From Allokutzneria sp. NRRL B-24872 (GTDB lineage Bacteria; Actinomycetota; Actinomycetes; Mycobacteriales; Pseudonocardiaceae): a DNA stretch of 64,000 nucleotides. Positions 9,738 through 17,735 of the stretch are shown here, piece after piece. Numbering within the stretch: the stretch's first letter is position 1; every line of letters starts with the position of its first letter. The position numbers and the translations under genes are program-made. The notes beneath the pieces were generated by a model. That model saw only the letters and a program-made list of their open reading frames with translations, was not told the DNA's origin and did no database searches. The stretch spans positions 1-64,000 of the forward strand of contig NZ_MUMH01000029.1 of assembly GCF_002155965.1 (NCBI RefSeq), read 5' to 3'.

Positions 9738-10457
9738 TCACAGGCGCTGCTGAAATCCCGGTGAAATCAGGTAGGCCTCCAGCGCGGCGGCTCCGGCCAG
9801 CATCGCGCGGCTCCGGGCGGAGTGCCGGGCGCGCCAGTCGCCCAGCATCGCCCCGAGCGGCGCGACACCTCCGGCGGAGCGGACCTGGGCGAGCACCGGC
9901 GCGATCTGCTCCAGCAGGTAGCCGCCCCGCCGCAGCTGGTGGACCAGCAACGCGTCACGCACGTCGGCGGCGCTGTAGACCCGGTAGCCGGTCTGTGGAT
10001 CGCGGCGCGGCTGGACCAGCTCGGCGCGCTCCCACGTGCGCAGCGTGGCCGGACGGATGCCGAGCCTCCTCGCGAGCGGGCCGACGAACGTGTCACCGCG
10101 CTCGTCGGGCACCGGATGGAGGTCGCTGAGCGCGGCTTCGACGGCTTCGAGCGTCCGGCGATCTTCGAGCAGCTGGGCGTGGCTCTCGTCGATCAACCGG
10201 AGCGCGTCCTCGACAGCACCCCGGTTGACCGCCTGCATCACCGCCGTGGCGGTCGGGTGGCCGTGCCCGCGCACGAGGGCGAGGAACGCGCGCAGGGCTT
10301 GCGCGTGCAGCTCCGTGTAGGTGCGATAGCCGTGCGGGGTGCGCTCGGCACTCGGGAGGATGCCCGCGTCCTCGTAGTTCCGGACCGCCTGCGTGGACAG
10401 GCCGTGCTCGCGCGCGAGGTCGACCGGCCTGAGCCTGTGTTGAAGGTTTCGTCCCAC
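9738..10457 (-). CDS. TioE-type regulator with two MerR helix-turn-helix domains
   Basis: From the GTG at 10457 the protein has 239 residues and starts with GRNLQHRLRPVDLAREHGLS. The first MerR domain covers about residues 9-75 (QAVRNYEDAGILPSAERTPHGYR). A second covers about 140-205 (LARRLGIRPATLRTWERAEL followed by TGYRVY). Tandem MerR domains of this size are the hallmark of the TioE family named from thiocoraline clusters. It is divergent from a gene for an immunity-like protein across a 58-bp gap containing a 26-bp dyad, and it probably controls both genes. Confidence 0.88.
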   Translation of the reverse strand: MGRNLQHRLRPVDLAREHGLSTQAVRNYEDAGILPSAERTPHGYRTYTELHAQALRAFLALVRGHGHPTATAVMQAVNRGAVEDALRLIDESHAQLLEDRRTLEAVEAALSDLHPVPDERGDTFVGPLARRLGIRPATLRTWERAELVQPRRDPQTGYRVYSAADVRDALLVHQLRRGGYLLEQIAPVLAQVRSAGGVAPLGAMLGDWRARHSARSRAMLAGAAALEAYLISPGFQQRL

Positions 10458-10484
10458 TGCCCTGCCACTATCGCATCGAAGTTC

Positions 10485-10510
10485 CAACCGTTCCTTCAAC
10501 GATACGGTTG
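10485..10510. promoter_or_regulatory. Operator-like dyad between divergent genes
   Basis: CAACCGT (10485-10491) and ACGGTTG (10504-10510) form a perfect 7-bp inverted repeat with a 12-bp centre in the 58-bp gap between the TioE-like regulator and the immunity-like gene. Size and place suit binding by the regulator. No better element is seen in the gap. Confidence 0.5.
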
Positions 10511-10515
10511 AGGCC

Positions 10516-11064
10516 ATGGGTGATGGGACTCTGACGATCGAACTCACCACGGACGAGTTGCGCGCGGTCACGGCCTTCGCAGTCGCCTGCGCCGAGCCCG
10601 CTCTCGCGCTCTTCGAACGGCACTGCCCGGACGACGACCGCCCCCGCACCGCGATCACCGCCGCGCGGGCGTTCGCCGAGGGCGGCAAGCGCACCAAGGC
10701 GATCCGCGACGGCGCGTGGGCCGCTCAGCGCGCGTACCAGGAGACGCGTGACTCCGGCCAGGCCGCCGCCAGCGACGCCGCGCGAGCCGCCGTCGCCACC
10801 GCCAGCTCCGCGTACCTGCACCCGCTGGCGAATGCCACTCAGGTCAAGCACATCCTCGGCGCGGCCGCCCACACCGCCCGCGCCCTCGAACTGGAGGCCG
10901 GTGACGATCCCGCCATCGGCGACGCCCACATCGCCAAGGCCGCGACGCTCGCCACCCCCGTCGTCGTGCGCGTCCTGTCGCGCTACCCCGCAGCCCCGAA
11001 CGGCGGCGGTCGCGCGGGCGAACTGCTGCGCCGCCTCGACGCCGTCCTCTCAGACCGCGTGTAG
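10516..11064 (+). CDS. Putative immunity protein (Imm-5-like)
   Basis: This 182-residue, alanine-rich, all-helical protein has no signal peptide. It begins MGDGTLTIELTTDELRAVTA and contains the motif 'CPDDDRPRTAITAARAFAEG', which I associate with the 'putative immunity protein' family often paired with TioE-like regulators. The family is thought to include polymorphic-toxin immunities, but no toxin gene is adjacent here, so that function is inference. Its 3' end overlaps the convergent hypothetical gene by 15 bases. Confidence 0.7.
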   Translation: MGDGTLTIELTTDELRAVTAFAVACAEPALALFERHCPDDDRPRTAITAARAFAEGGKRTKAIRDGAWAAQRAYQETRDSGQAAASDAARAAVATASSAYLHPLANATQVKHILGAAAHTARALELEAGDDPAIGDAHIAKAATLATPVVVRVLSRYPAAPNGGGRAGELLRRLDAVLSDRV

Positions 11065-11526
11065 CTCGGACTCGACCAAGCGCAAGCCCAAGGCAGCCGT
11101 CAACGTCTCCGCGCGGCGCCGAACTTCCTTGCGCGGCAAGCACTCCAGGTCGAACTCGTCCGTGACCGCGATGGCCAGCTCACCCAGGAAGAGCGCGAAC
11201 GTCAAGGTGTAGGACCCGACGCCGGTCAGAGTGCGCACCGAGGTGACGGTGGTGGACAGCGCTTCGCCCACCGGCGCGAGATCAAGCCATTCCTCTGCGC
11301 CCGCTGATGCACCCATCGCAAGCTCCGGCTCCGTCTCCCACCGGATCTCCTGCCGCGGCTCAGGACCTCGGCACGACACGCCCTCCTGGCCGCTGAACAG
11401 GGTCACGAACCCCGCATCCGTTTCGAGAACTAATGTGCACAGCAACGTGATCGAGCCCTCGGCGGACACCGTGCTCAAGCGCCACAGCCGAAGCACCGTG
11501 ACCCCGAGCAACGCGGACAAGCTCAC
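11050..11526 (-). CDS. Hypothetical protein
   Basis: The 158-residue protein starts MSLSALLGVTVLRLWRLSTV and is rich in beta-type alternation (SITLLCTLVLETDAGFVTLF, TLTFALFLGELAIAVTDEFD). It appears soluble and acidic. No family or catalytic motif was recognised. It overlaps the convergent immunity-like gene by 15 bases. A fairly conserved codon pattern and the lack of a better frame on the other strand support it as real. Confidence 0.65.
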   Translation of the reverse strand: MSLSALLGVTVLRLWRLSTVSAEGSITLLCTLVLETDAGFVTLFSGQEGVSCRGPEPRQEIRWETEPELAMGASAGAEEWLDLAPVGEALSTTVTSVRTLTGVGSYTLTFALFLGELAIAVTDEFDLECLPRKEVRRRAETLTAALGLRLVESELHAV

Positions 11527-11667
11527 GAGGTGAGCCTAGACCGCAGCCGACCCACGACGACGTAGAGGAGACCGGTGTTCGTCCGCCGTGCCGAGCGCCA
11601 CCATGCCGACGTCTTGAAGCACCAGACCTAGCCTGCCAGCTGGCATCCTGGGTGCCGAGTAATCGAG

Positions 11668-12804
11668 ATGCGAAGGCGTGGTTCAGAAACGATGATGCGG
11701 ACCGCAACTGCCTGGTGGGAGGGGCGGGTCACGCTGCTCCTGCTCGATGTCGCGGCAGTGGCCTGGCTGCTGTTCTTCGACCTCTTCGGCGACCGGTCCG
11801 CGCAGGACAACGCCTGGTACCCGGTCGCGGTGTGCGCGCTGGCGCTGGCGGCGGTCGTGCGCCGCAGATTCCCCTTCGCGCTGCTCGTGGTGGCCCTCGC
11901 GGGGTTGTTCGCGGGCCTGACGCTGATGCCGTTGTTCATCGCGATGTACTCGGTGGCAGCGCGGTTCGGCGCGAGCTGGGTGTCGGCGGGCGCGGTGGTG
12001 CTGGCGTGCGGCGTGGTCTCGGCGTGGCAGGCAGCGGCGGGGAAGTTCGAGCTGAGCACGGTGCCCTTGGGGTTCTTCATGTTCGGCGTCGGCCCGGCGC
12101 TCGGAGGGCTGTGGATGCACCAGCGCGCCACGTTGCTCAAGGTCCTGCGCGAGCGCGCGGAGGAGGCAGAGCGCACGCGCACGTTGCTCGCGGAGCAAGC
12201 GGTGACGGCGGAGCGGCAGCGGATCGCGCGGGAGATGCACGACGTGGTCGCTCACCGGGTCACGGCGATCGCGTTGCAGGCGGGCGCGTTGTCGGTCAAC
12301 GCAACCGACGAGCGCACGGAGCGCAGCGCGGAGACGATCAGGCAGGTCAGCGTCACGGCGCTGGACGAGCTGCGCGACATCTTGAAGGTGCTCCGCGAAG
12401 AGGACGGCGGCAGGCTGACCACGTTGGTGGGCAAGGATTTGCTGGCCTCGGTGCGAGAACTCGCCGACGGGACGACAGGGGTCACCCTCGACCTGCCGGA
12501 GGAAGCGCCCGCGGTCTCCGCGCGGGTCGGGCGCGCGGTCTACCGGGTGGTGCAGGAATCGCTGACCAACGCGGGAAAACACGCTCCGGGCGCGAAGGTG
12601 TCGATCAGGGTCGCCGCGACGGAGACCGAGATGACCGTGGGGGTGACCAACCCGCTCACGCCGAGCGGAGCCGAGGTGCCGGGTTCGGGTTACGGGCTCG
12701 TCGGCATGCGGGAGCGCGTGGAGCTGGCCGCGGGTGAACTGCGCACGGGCCGCACTGGCAGTGTGTTCCAGGTGCTGGCCCGGTTCCCGCTGGAGGCGTC
12801 GTGA
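11668..12804 (+). CDS. Two-component sensor histidine kinase, NarL/DesK type
   Basis: The 378-residue protein has four or five membrane helices (about residues 25-150), a coiled segment, and the HisKA_3 phosphoacceptor site RIAREMHDVVAHRVTAIALQ (His near residue 192). The HATPase domain shows VVQESLTNAGKHAP and GYGLVGMRERV. The first possible start is ATG 11668; ATG 11692 or 11695 would remove ten residues and is equally plausible. It overlaps the response regulator by 4 bases, so the two form a cognate pair at the cytoplasmic membrane. The stimulus is unknown. Confidence 0.93.
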   Translation: MRRRGSETMMRTATAWWEGRVTLLLLDVAAVAWLLFFDLFGDRSAQDNAWYPVAVCALALAAVVRRRFPFALLVVALAGLFAGLTLMPLFIAMYSVAARFGASWVSAGAVVLACGVVSAWQAAAGKFELSTVPLGFFMFGVGPALGGLWMHQRATLLKVLRERAEEAERTRTLLAEQAVTAERQRIAREMHDVVAHRVTAIALQAGALSVNATDERTERSAETIRQVSVTALDELRDILKVLREEDGGRLTTLVGKDLLASVRELADGTTGVTLDLPEEAPAVSARVGRAVYRVVQESLTNAGKHAPGAKVSIRVAATETEMTVGVTNPLTPSGAEVPGSGYGLVGMRERVELAAGELRTGRTGSVFQVLARFPLEAS

Positions 12805-13460
12805 GCGTGAAAGTGCTGCTGCTGGAGGACGACGAGCTGGTCCGCAGCGGTATCCGGATGATCCTGGAGTCCACAGAGGACATCGAGGTGGTCGCGGAGA
12901 GCGCCGACGGCACGCGGGCGGTCGAGCTGGCGGACCGGTTCCGGCCGGACGTGGTGCTCACCGACGTCGAGATGCCCGAGGTCGACGGCATCGAGGTCGC
13001 GAGGCTGCTCTCGCGAAGAGATCCGGCGCCCGCGGTGATCATGCTGACCACCTTCGACGTGGACGCCTACGTCTACGCCGCGCTGCGGCACGGGGCGGCG
13101 GGGTTCCTGCTCAAGGACAGCTCGCCGAAGGCGCTCATCGAGGCCGTGCGGGTGGTGGCGAGCGGCGAGGCGATGATCTCCCCGCGCATCACCAAGCGCC
13201 TGCTCTCCCGCTTCGCCGGGGGCTCAGCCGAACAGGACGCCCGCGCCCGCCTCGACGCGCTCACCCCGCGCGAGCGCGAGGTGTCCCTCCACATCGGACA
13301 GGGCCTCAGCAACGCCGAGATCGGCACGGCGCTGCACCTCAGCGACTCCACCGTGAAGGTCCACATCGGACGGATCAAGACGAAGCTCGGCGCGGCCAAC
13401 CGCACCCAGATCGCCATCCTCGTGCACGAGGCCGGACTGGGCCAAGGCACGTCGAACTGA
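12801..13460 (+). CDS. LuxR/NarL-type response regulator
   Basis: The 219-residue protein has a receiver domain (residues 1-120) with acidic pocket LLLEDDE, phosphoacceptor Asp in VVLTDVEMPEVDG, conserved Thr in VIMLTTFD and Lys in FLLKDSS. A GerE/LuxR DNA-binding domain follows, from LTPREREVSLHIGQGLSNAE to about residue 210. The GTGA overlap with the kinase gene shows co-translation. The probable target is its own region or the secreted protein gene just downstream (55 bp away). Confidence 0.94.
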   Translation: MSVKVLLLEDDELVRSGIRMILESTEDIEVVAESADGTRAVELADRFRPDVVLTDVEMPEVDGIEVARLLSRRDPAPAVIMLTTFDVDAYVYAALRHGAAGFLLKDSSPKALIEAVRVVASGEAMISPRITKRLLSRFAGGSAEQDARARLDALTPREREVSLHIGQGLSNAEIGTALHLSDSTVKVHIGRIKTKLGAANRTQIAILVHEAGLGQGTSN

Positions 13461-13515
13461 GAATTCCGCCGACGTTCGCACAAAGCGCGAGAACTTCTTC
13501 TTCAAGGGGATCGGC

Positions 13516-14052
13516 ATGCGCAGAAGAGCAGCGTTCGCACTGGCACTCGCGGCGGCGACCGTGCTGACTGGAGCGGGGATCTCCACGACGGCGAACGCCG
13601 CACCGGCCAGGGCGGACTGCGGGACGGTCGGGGTCTACCCGGGACAGGCACTGCCGTCCCCCTCGGTCGGCGGCGTGTGCATCGTCAAGGGCGGCTGGTA
13701 CGCGGCCGAAGGCGAAGCCGCCGCGCGCCACTGCGGCAATCCCCTGAGGGACAACAACTGGAAGCCTGTTCCATTCAACGGCCGCGTTGACTACGTACTC
13801 CCAGCGCTACACGTACTGGCACTGAAATACCGTTCGACGTATTCGCGAATCGGAGCGGAGCCGGGTCAGGAACGCTCAGCCGGAACGCGGTCGGCGGCCC
13901 GGGAATCCACCATCACCAAGCCGGAGATCAGCCCGGACAGGCCGGGGTGGGATCGGGGCCGCCACGCGCACACCAGCGCGCCGAGCAGCAGGAGCTGGGC
14001 GAAGCTCTCGGCGGCCGGAGCGGTGCGGCCCATGCTGCTGAGCGTGACGTAG
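13516..14052 (+). CDS. Small secreted protein, 3' part probably frameshifted
   Basis: A clear signal peptide (MRRRAAFALALAAATVLTGA, cleavage near ANA-AP, residue 28) is followed by a mature part with four Cys and KGGWYAAEGEAAARHC. From about codon 92 the frame runs antisense into the VanZ gene for 187 bases with atypical composition. Shifting frame near 13792 gives instead a short ending YSQRYTYWH and a stop at 13823, which looks more natural for a 100-residue secreted protein. So the true product probably ends near 13825, and a 1-2 base indel or sequence error is possible. Function unknown; the two-component system is immediately upstream. Confidence 0.45.
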   Translation: MRRRAAFALALAAATVLTGAGISTTANAAPARADCGTVGVYPGQALPSPSVGGVCIVKGGWYAAEGEAAARHCGNPLRDNNWKPVPFNGRVDYVLPALHVLALKYRSTYSRIGAEPGQERSAGTRSAARESTITKPEISPDRPGWDRGRHAHTSAPSSRSWAKLSAAGAVRPMLLSVT

Positions 14053-14990
14053 CCGAACGTGCCGAACAGCAGCGCGACGAGCATCCGCGCGCCGGGAGCG
14101 GGGCTGCCATCGGGCCGGACGCGACGCAGGCGAACCGCGCGCTGGCCGATGGTGGCACCGCCGGTGATGGCCGGGATCGCGAGCAGCACCAAGGCGGGGA
14201 CCCACGTGCTCACCACGGCCAGCAACGAGTTCGCCCACGCGACGTCGTTGATCCAGAAGCCGAAGGCGAAGTGCACCGACAGGTCGAGGGACGCGGCGAA
14301 CGCACCGCCGAGCAAGGTCACCGACACCAGGTCGACGAGCATGCCCAGCAGCCGCCGGCCGGTGGTGACCGGACGCGGCTCCTCGGGCGAAACCTCGGAC
14401 TTGCGGCCGTCGAAGACGCGCAGCAGCGGTGCGAGCAGCACGCCGAAGGCCGCGCCGAGCGTGTTGGCGATCAGGTCGTCGACGTCGGCGATCCGGTACG
14501 GGCACTCGAAGACGAACCAGTTCCCCGTCCACTGCGTCAGCTCGATCAGCAGCGACACCCCGAACCCGGCGAGCACCACCCAGCCGAAGCCGCGCCGCAG
14601 GTAGTGCGTCAGGTAGGCGCCGAGCGGGGCGAACAACGCCACGTTGAACACGACCTGCTGCACCGCCGGGTTGGCCAGCAGCCCGCGCAGCCCGGGTGAC
14701 CGCTGCTCCTTGGCGATGTCGGCGAGGAAGCGCAGCGGGTCCAGCTGCGGGTGGGCCAGCGCCCGGTGCGCCTCGCACCACGCCGCGTCGATGCTGGGCA
14801 ACGGCAGCATCGTGTAGGTGACCAGTGCCAGGCCGTAGACCAGGAAGCCGAACGCGAGCAGCGTCGGCCCCCAGCCCAGCTCCCCGCGTCTGCGGTAGCT
14901 CCGGAAGACGAACGGGACGAGCAGCAGGAAGGCCAGCATCCCCCCGGCGAAGACGGCGAGCACGGCGGGAAGCACCTTGTCGGACAACAC
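13866..14990 (-). CDS. VanZ family protein with C-terminal RDD domain
   Basis: The 374-residue membrane protein starts MLSDKVLPAVLAVFAGGMLA. Residues 35-200 form a VanZ-like domain of about five helices, with the features 'VVFNVALFAPLGAYL', 'SLLIELTQW' and 'RIADVDDLIANTLGA'. Residues 210-350 form an RDD domain ('RRLLGMLVDLVSVTLLGGAF' and 'IGQRAVRLRRV'). VanZ proteins are linked to low-level teicoplanin resistance, but most homologues have unknown roles; the VanZ-RDD fusion is common in actinomycetes. Confidence 0.88.
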   Translation of the reverse strand: MLSDKVLPAVLAVFAGGMLAFLLLVPFVFRSYRRRGELGWGPTLLAFGFLVYGLALVTYTMLPLPSIDAAWCEAHRALAHPQLDPLRFLADIAKEQRSPGLRGLLANPAVQQVVFNVALFAPLGAYLTHYLRRGFGWVVLAGFGVSLLIELTQWTGNWFVFECPYRIADVDDLIANTLGAAFGVLLAPLLRVFDGRKSEVSPEEPRPVTTGRRLLGMLVDLVSVTLLGGAFAASLDLSVHFAFGFWINDVAWANSLLAVVSTWVPALVLLAIPAITGGATIGQRAVRLRRVRPDGSPAPGARMLVALLFGTFGYVTLSSMGRTAPAAESFAQLLLLGALVCAWRPRSHPGLSGLISGLVMVDSRAADRVPAERS

Positions 14991-15091
14991 GATCTCCGTT
15001 CGGACGCGGCTGCTGGTCCAGGATTGTCAGTCCTGGAGCCGCCGTCGTCCGACCTGACGGCACCGTGAGTAGCACCAAAGTCGTACACGAC

Positions 15092-15611
15092 TCACCCGGT
15101 CAGGGAGTACGAGCCCGTCCAGTCCACCTCGTGGACGGCCGACTGCATGGTCGAGCCGTGGAAGTTGTCGAGCTGGATGGTCTGGTGCGTCGACGGCGCG
15201 CACCGGATGCACTTGCGGACGCTGTTGGCGCTGGTGGCCTGCGAGCGCACGCGCGCCTCCCACCGGCCGTAGCGCTGCCCGAACTTCGAGGCCAGCCAGC
15301 CGGAGTCGCCGCCGCTCTCGCTGACCTGGCGGAGCACGCCGCCGACCACGCGCGAGTCTCCTCGCACCGCTTGCCGTTGCCCGCGTGGCCCGGCCAGCAC
15401 TTGCCGACACCGTCACCGGCCAGGCTCCACCTCGCCTGGTCAGGCACGGCGGGATGCTGCGCGGAGCCGTAGTCGAACTCGTCGGAGCCCTGCGGGATCG
15501 GTTTCCCTCCAACCGAACCGGCCCGCCGCAGTGTCTACGGCCGCTCCCGCCGAGGTCATCGTGCTGATGAGCAACAGCGCCGCCGTGCCCCAAACCGCCA
15601 GAATGCGCATG
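15092..15611 (-). pseudogene. Decayed secreted GH16-like glycoside hydrolase
   Basis: From ATG 15611 there is a signal peptide (MRILAVWGTAALLLISTMTS), then GSDEFDYG and CWPGHAGNGKRCEE. A frameshift near 15355 moves the rest to another frame, which continues SGGDSGWLASKFGQRYGRWE. That is the recognisable start of the catalytic beta-sandwich in actinobacterial GH16-type secreted proteins. It then jumps to a typical C-terminus (IQLDNFHGST...EVDWTGSYSLTG) without the middle 100 or more residues, including the catalytic ExDxxE region. One frameshift plus a large internal deletion make it a pseudogene. Family assignment is by pattern recognition. Confidence 0.65.
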
Positions 15612-15714
15612 CGATGCCGCCTCAGAAATAGTGCATCGATCTACTGAGGTCACGACGGTAGCGGAGCATCCTTCGTAAGGGTGCTTGCCCGAAGCAGGGC
15701 GTTGAATGTGCGAG

Positions 15715-16488
15715 TCAGACGGACTTGAGCATGCCGCCGTCCACGAGGTAGTCGGCGCCGCTGATGCTCGCGGCCAGCGGTGAAGCGAGGAACGCGACCA
15801 CCGAGGCCACCTCGGACGGCTCGACGAGCCTGCCGGTGCGCAGTCCCAACGTGGAGATCATGCGTTCGCGCACAACGGTTTCCTCCATCTCGTACTGCGT
15901 GGCGAGCCGCCCGCAGACGCTCTCCGGGCCCTCCCAGAAGCCCGTGCGCGTCGGCCCGGGCGTCACCGTGTTCACCCGAACCCCCGCAGGCGCAAGCTCT
16001 TCAGCGAGCGCGGGAGTCAACGCGCGCAACGCCGCCTTCGCCAACGAATAATCCGCCGGACTCGTCGCCGGAAGCTGAGCCGACAGCGACGACACGTTCA
16101 CCACGGAACCCTTGCTCGCCTTCAACAACGGCAACGCCGCACGAGTCATCCTGATGGCACTGAACAGATTCAGCTCGAACGTCCGCTGCCACCGCTCATC
16201 GGAGATCCCCGCGAAACCCGCCACGTCCATCTCAGTCGAGGCACCGCCGACGTTGTTCACCAGGACATCGATCCCGCCGAACGCCTCAACCGCTTGACCC
16301 ACAACGGCTTCAACACCGTCCACAGTGGTCAGATCAGCGGGAACGTGCAGCGCGTCAGGTTCGCCAGGAGTCCGCGACGCGACCACCACGGACATGCCCT
16401 CGGCGAGCAGCGCGGCGGTCACCGCCCGGCCGATCCCCTTGCTGCCGCCCGTGACGACGGCGGTCTTGCCCTTCAGGTCCAGATCCAT
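15715..16488 (-). CDS. Short-chain dehydrogenase of RiPP cluster copy B
   Basis: This 257-residue classical SDR has cofactor motif TGGSKGIG (residues 12-19), NNVGG, a catalytic Ser in NVSSLSAQ, and catalytic Tyr-Lys in ADYSLAKAAL. It is translationally coupled to the gene before it (TGATG). By eye about nine in ten residues match copy A. In a lanthipeptide context an SDR could reduce dehydro residues or an N-terminal pyruvyl group, as the SDR ElxO does for epilancin 15X. The real substrate is unknown. Confidence 0.88.
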   Translation of the reverse strand: MDLDLKGKTAVVTGGSKGIGRAVTAALLAEGMSVVVASRTPGEPDALHVPADLTTVDGVEAVVGQAVEAFGGIDVLVNNVGGASTEMDVAGFAGISDERWQRTFELNLFSAIRMTRAALPLLKASKGSVVNVSSLSAQLPATSPADYSLAKAALRALTPALAEELAPAGVRVNTVTPGPTRTGFWEGPESVCGRLATQYEMEETVVRERMISTLGLRTGRLVEPSEVASVVAFLASPLAASISGADYLVDGGMLKSV

Positions 16489-17408
16489 CACAGTCCACCC
16501 GAATCGATCAGCTCGGCGACGCGGTCCAGCTCCGCCAGCAGGAAGTCGGTCCAGCCCAGGTGCGCGGTGTAGCCGCGGAGCCGGTCCAAATAGGCGATGC
16601 AGATAACCCGGCCGACGCCCTCGCGGTCGGGTGAGCCGCCGTAGCCGTCGAGCAGCGCGTCGGCGAGCGGGGCGGGATCGGGCAGGACCGGGCCGCCGTT
16701 GGCCGCGCCGAACAACGACACCGAACGCATTCCGGCCAGGTCGGCGAGGAACATGCCGATGTCGTAAGCGGCGGGCGCCACGCACAGCTTGGTTCCCGTG
16801 AGCACCTCGACGCTGCTGCGATCCTCGTTGGTGACGATGCCGTTGGGCACGAAACCACCGTGCGCGAGCACCACCGAACCGGGCGGGCCAAGGATGTCCG
16901 CAGCCCAGCCGCGCAGCAGATCCCATCGCAGTCCGCCGAGGCGTTCACCGGTGGTGCTGTGGAAGAAGCGGGTTTCGCCGTGCCCGGAACCGGCGTCCAT
17001 CCACTCCACGAGGTCCATGACAGGTTCGGGGCGTGCGGTGAAGCCGAGTGGCAGCACTGTGCTGTGCAGTCTGCGCAGCGCGGCACCGGCCGCACGCACC
17101 GCGTCCACGGCCTGGTCGGGGTGGATCTCGCCGTTGAGCAGCCACCACCCGAGGCTGACCGGCGACGGCAGCTCGTAGCTGACCCCGTCGGTCTCCTCCC
17201 GTCCGATGGTGAAGCGCACGCGCTCGTCGCCCGCGGCGACCGCGGCGGCCAGGACCTCGGTGGTGGGCAGGGCGCTCCTCGGTCGGCCGGTGGGCCCGAC
17301 GCTGCGCTGCCAGTGGAAACGGCCCCGGCCGAGGTCGTGCACCACCGTGGTGGACTTGCCGGTGCCGTAGGTGATCACGTGCTTGCTGGTGTCGGTCAAG
17401 GGGTTCAT
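16488..17408 (-). CDS. LanX-like, degenerate APH-fold protein (copy B)
   Basis: The 306-residue protein contains HGGFVPNGIV and PAAYDIGMFLADLAGM, in the place and spacing of the aminoglycoside-phosphotransferase motifs HGDxxxxN and D-(F/Y)-G. The catalytic Asp is replaced by Gly and the metal-binding Asp region by TGTKLC, so it looks like a pseudokinase. In class V lanthipeptide clusters the third conserved gene (lanX) is proposed to help cyclisation, and I assign it by that context. Starts: ATG 17408 or TTG 17399; copy A uses the TTG. It lies 85 bp after the precursor gene, behind a hairpin. Confidence 0.75.
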   Translation of the reverse strand: MNPLTDTSKHVITYGTGKSTTVVHDLGRGRFHWQRSVGPTGRPRSALPTTEVLAAAVAAGDERVRFTIGREETDGVSYELPSPVSLGWWLLNGEIHPDQAVDAVRAAGAALRRLHSTVLPLGFTARPEPVMDLVEWMDAGSGHGETRFFHSTTGERLGGLRWDLLRGWAADILGPPGSVVLAHGGFVPNGIVTNEDRSSVEVLTGTKLCVAPAAYDIGMFLADLAGMRSVSLFGAANGGPVLPDPAPLADALLDGYGGSPDREGVGRVICIAYLDRLRGYTAHLGWTDFLLAELDRVAELIDSGGL

Positions 17409-17424
17409 CACCTCACGGGCCAGG

Positions 17425-17460
17425 GTGGGTGCCTGCCAGGACGTCCAGGCAGGCACCCAC
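17425..17460 (-). terminator. Hairpin between lanA and lanX, copy B (attenuator-like)
   Basis: A 13-bp perfect stem (17425-17437 with 17448-17460) encloses a 10-base loop. The stem is GC-rich and no U-run follows, so it probably acts as a partial terminator or mRNA stabiliser that raises precursor over enzyme expression. It covaries with the equivalent hairpin of copy A. Confidence 0.65.
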
Positions 17461-17493
17461 GTCAATCACAGCGCCTCAACGGCCAGCCGTGGA

Positions 17494-17679
17494 CTAGTCG
17501 CAGCCCTGGTGGCAGCTGAAGATCAGGGTGGTGGTGGTGATCGCCGGGGTCGCCGTGGTGACCGACTTCGCCACGACCTCGTAACCGTCGCCGACCGCCA
17601 TGGTCAGCTCGGCGGGGGTGGTGTAGGTGTCGAAACCGGCGGCGAGCTCGGCGGCCATGCGGTCGTCCTGAAGCAGCAT
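17494..17679 (-). CDS. Class V lanthipeptide-like precursor peptide (copy B)
   Basis: The 61-residue peptide begins MLLQDDRMAAELAAGFDTYT. The leader is followed by a Thr/Ser-rich probable core: SVTTATPAITTTTLIF then SCHQGCD. Ten Ser/Thr (counting from the S of SVTT) and two Cys allow dehydration and one or two (methyl)lanthionine rings. A leader/core border after the Lys of EVVAK (residue 38) is my estimate. GGAGGG lies seven bases before the ATG. The first 55 residues are nearly identical to copy A; the last ring region differs. The peptide would be processed by the kinase and lyase encoded upstream and LanX downstream. Confidence 0.85.
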   Translation of the reverse strand: MLLQDDRMAAELAAGFDTYTTPAELTMAVGDGYEVVAKSVTTATPAITTTTLIFSCHQGCD

Positions 17680-17708
17680 TTCGTTTCCCTCCAGTGTTTT
17701 TCCTGCAT

Positions 17709-17730
17709 CCCCGGGGGACAGGCCCCGGGG
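17709..17730 (-). promoter_or_regulatory. Hairpin between lanY and lanA, copy B
   Basis: CCCCGGGG occurs at both ends of a 22-base segment, forming an 8-bp stem around a 6-base loop, directly between the lyase stop and the precursor ribosome binding site. Copy A has an equivalent at 22049-22067. It may serve as a processing or stability element. Confidence 0.45.
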
Positions 17731-17735
17731 AGGTC

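Noticed and set aside
15640-15714. Terminator after the copy B SDR
   Set aside because: Only a weak 4-5 bp stem (GCCC/GGGC) is present, with no T-run.
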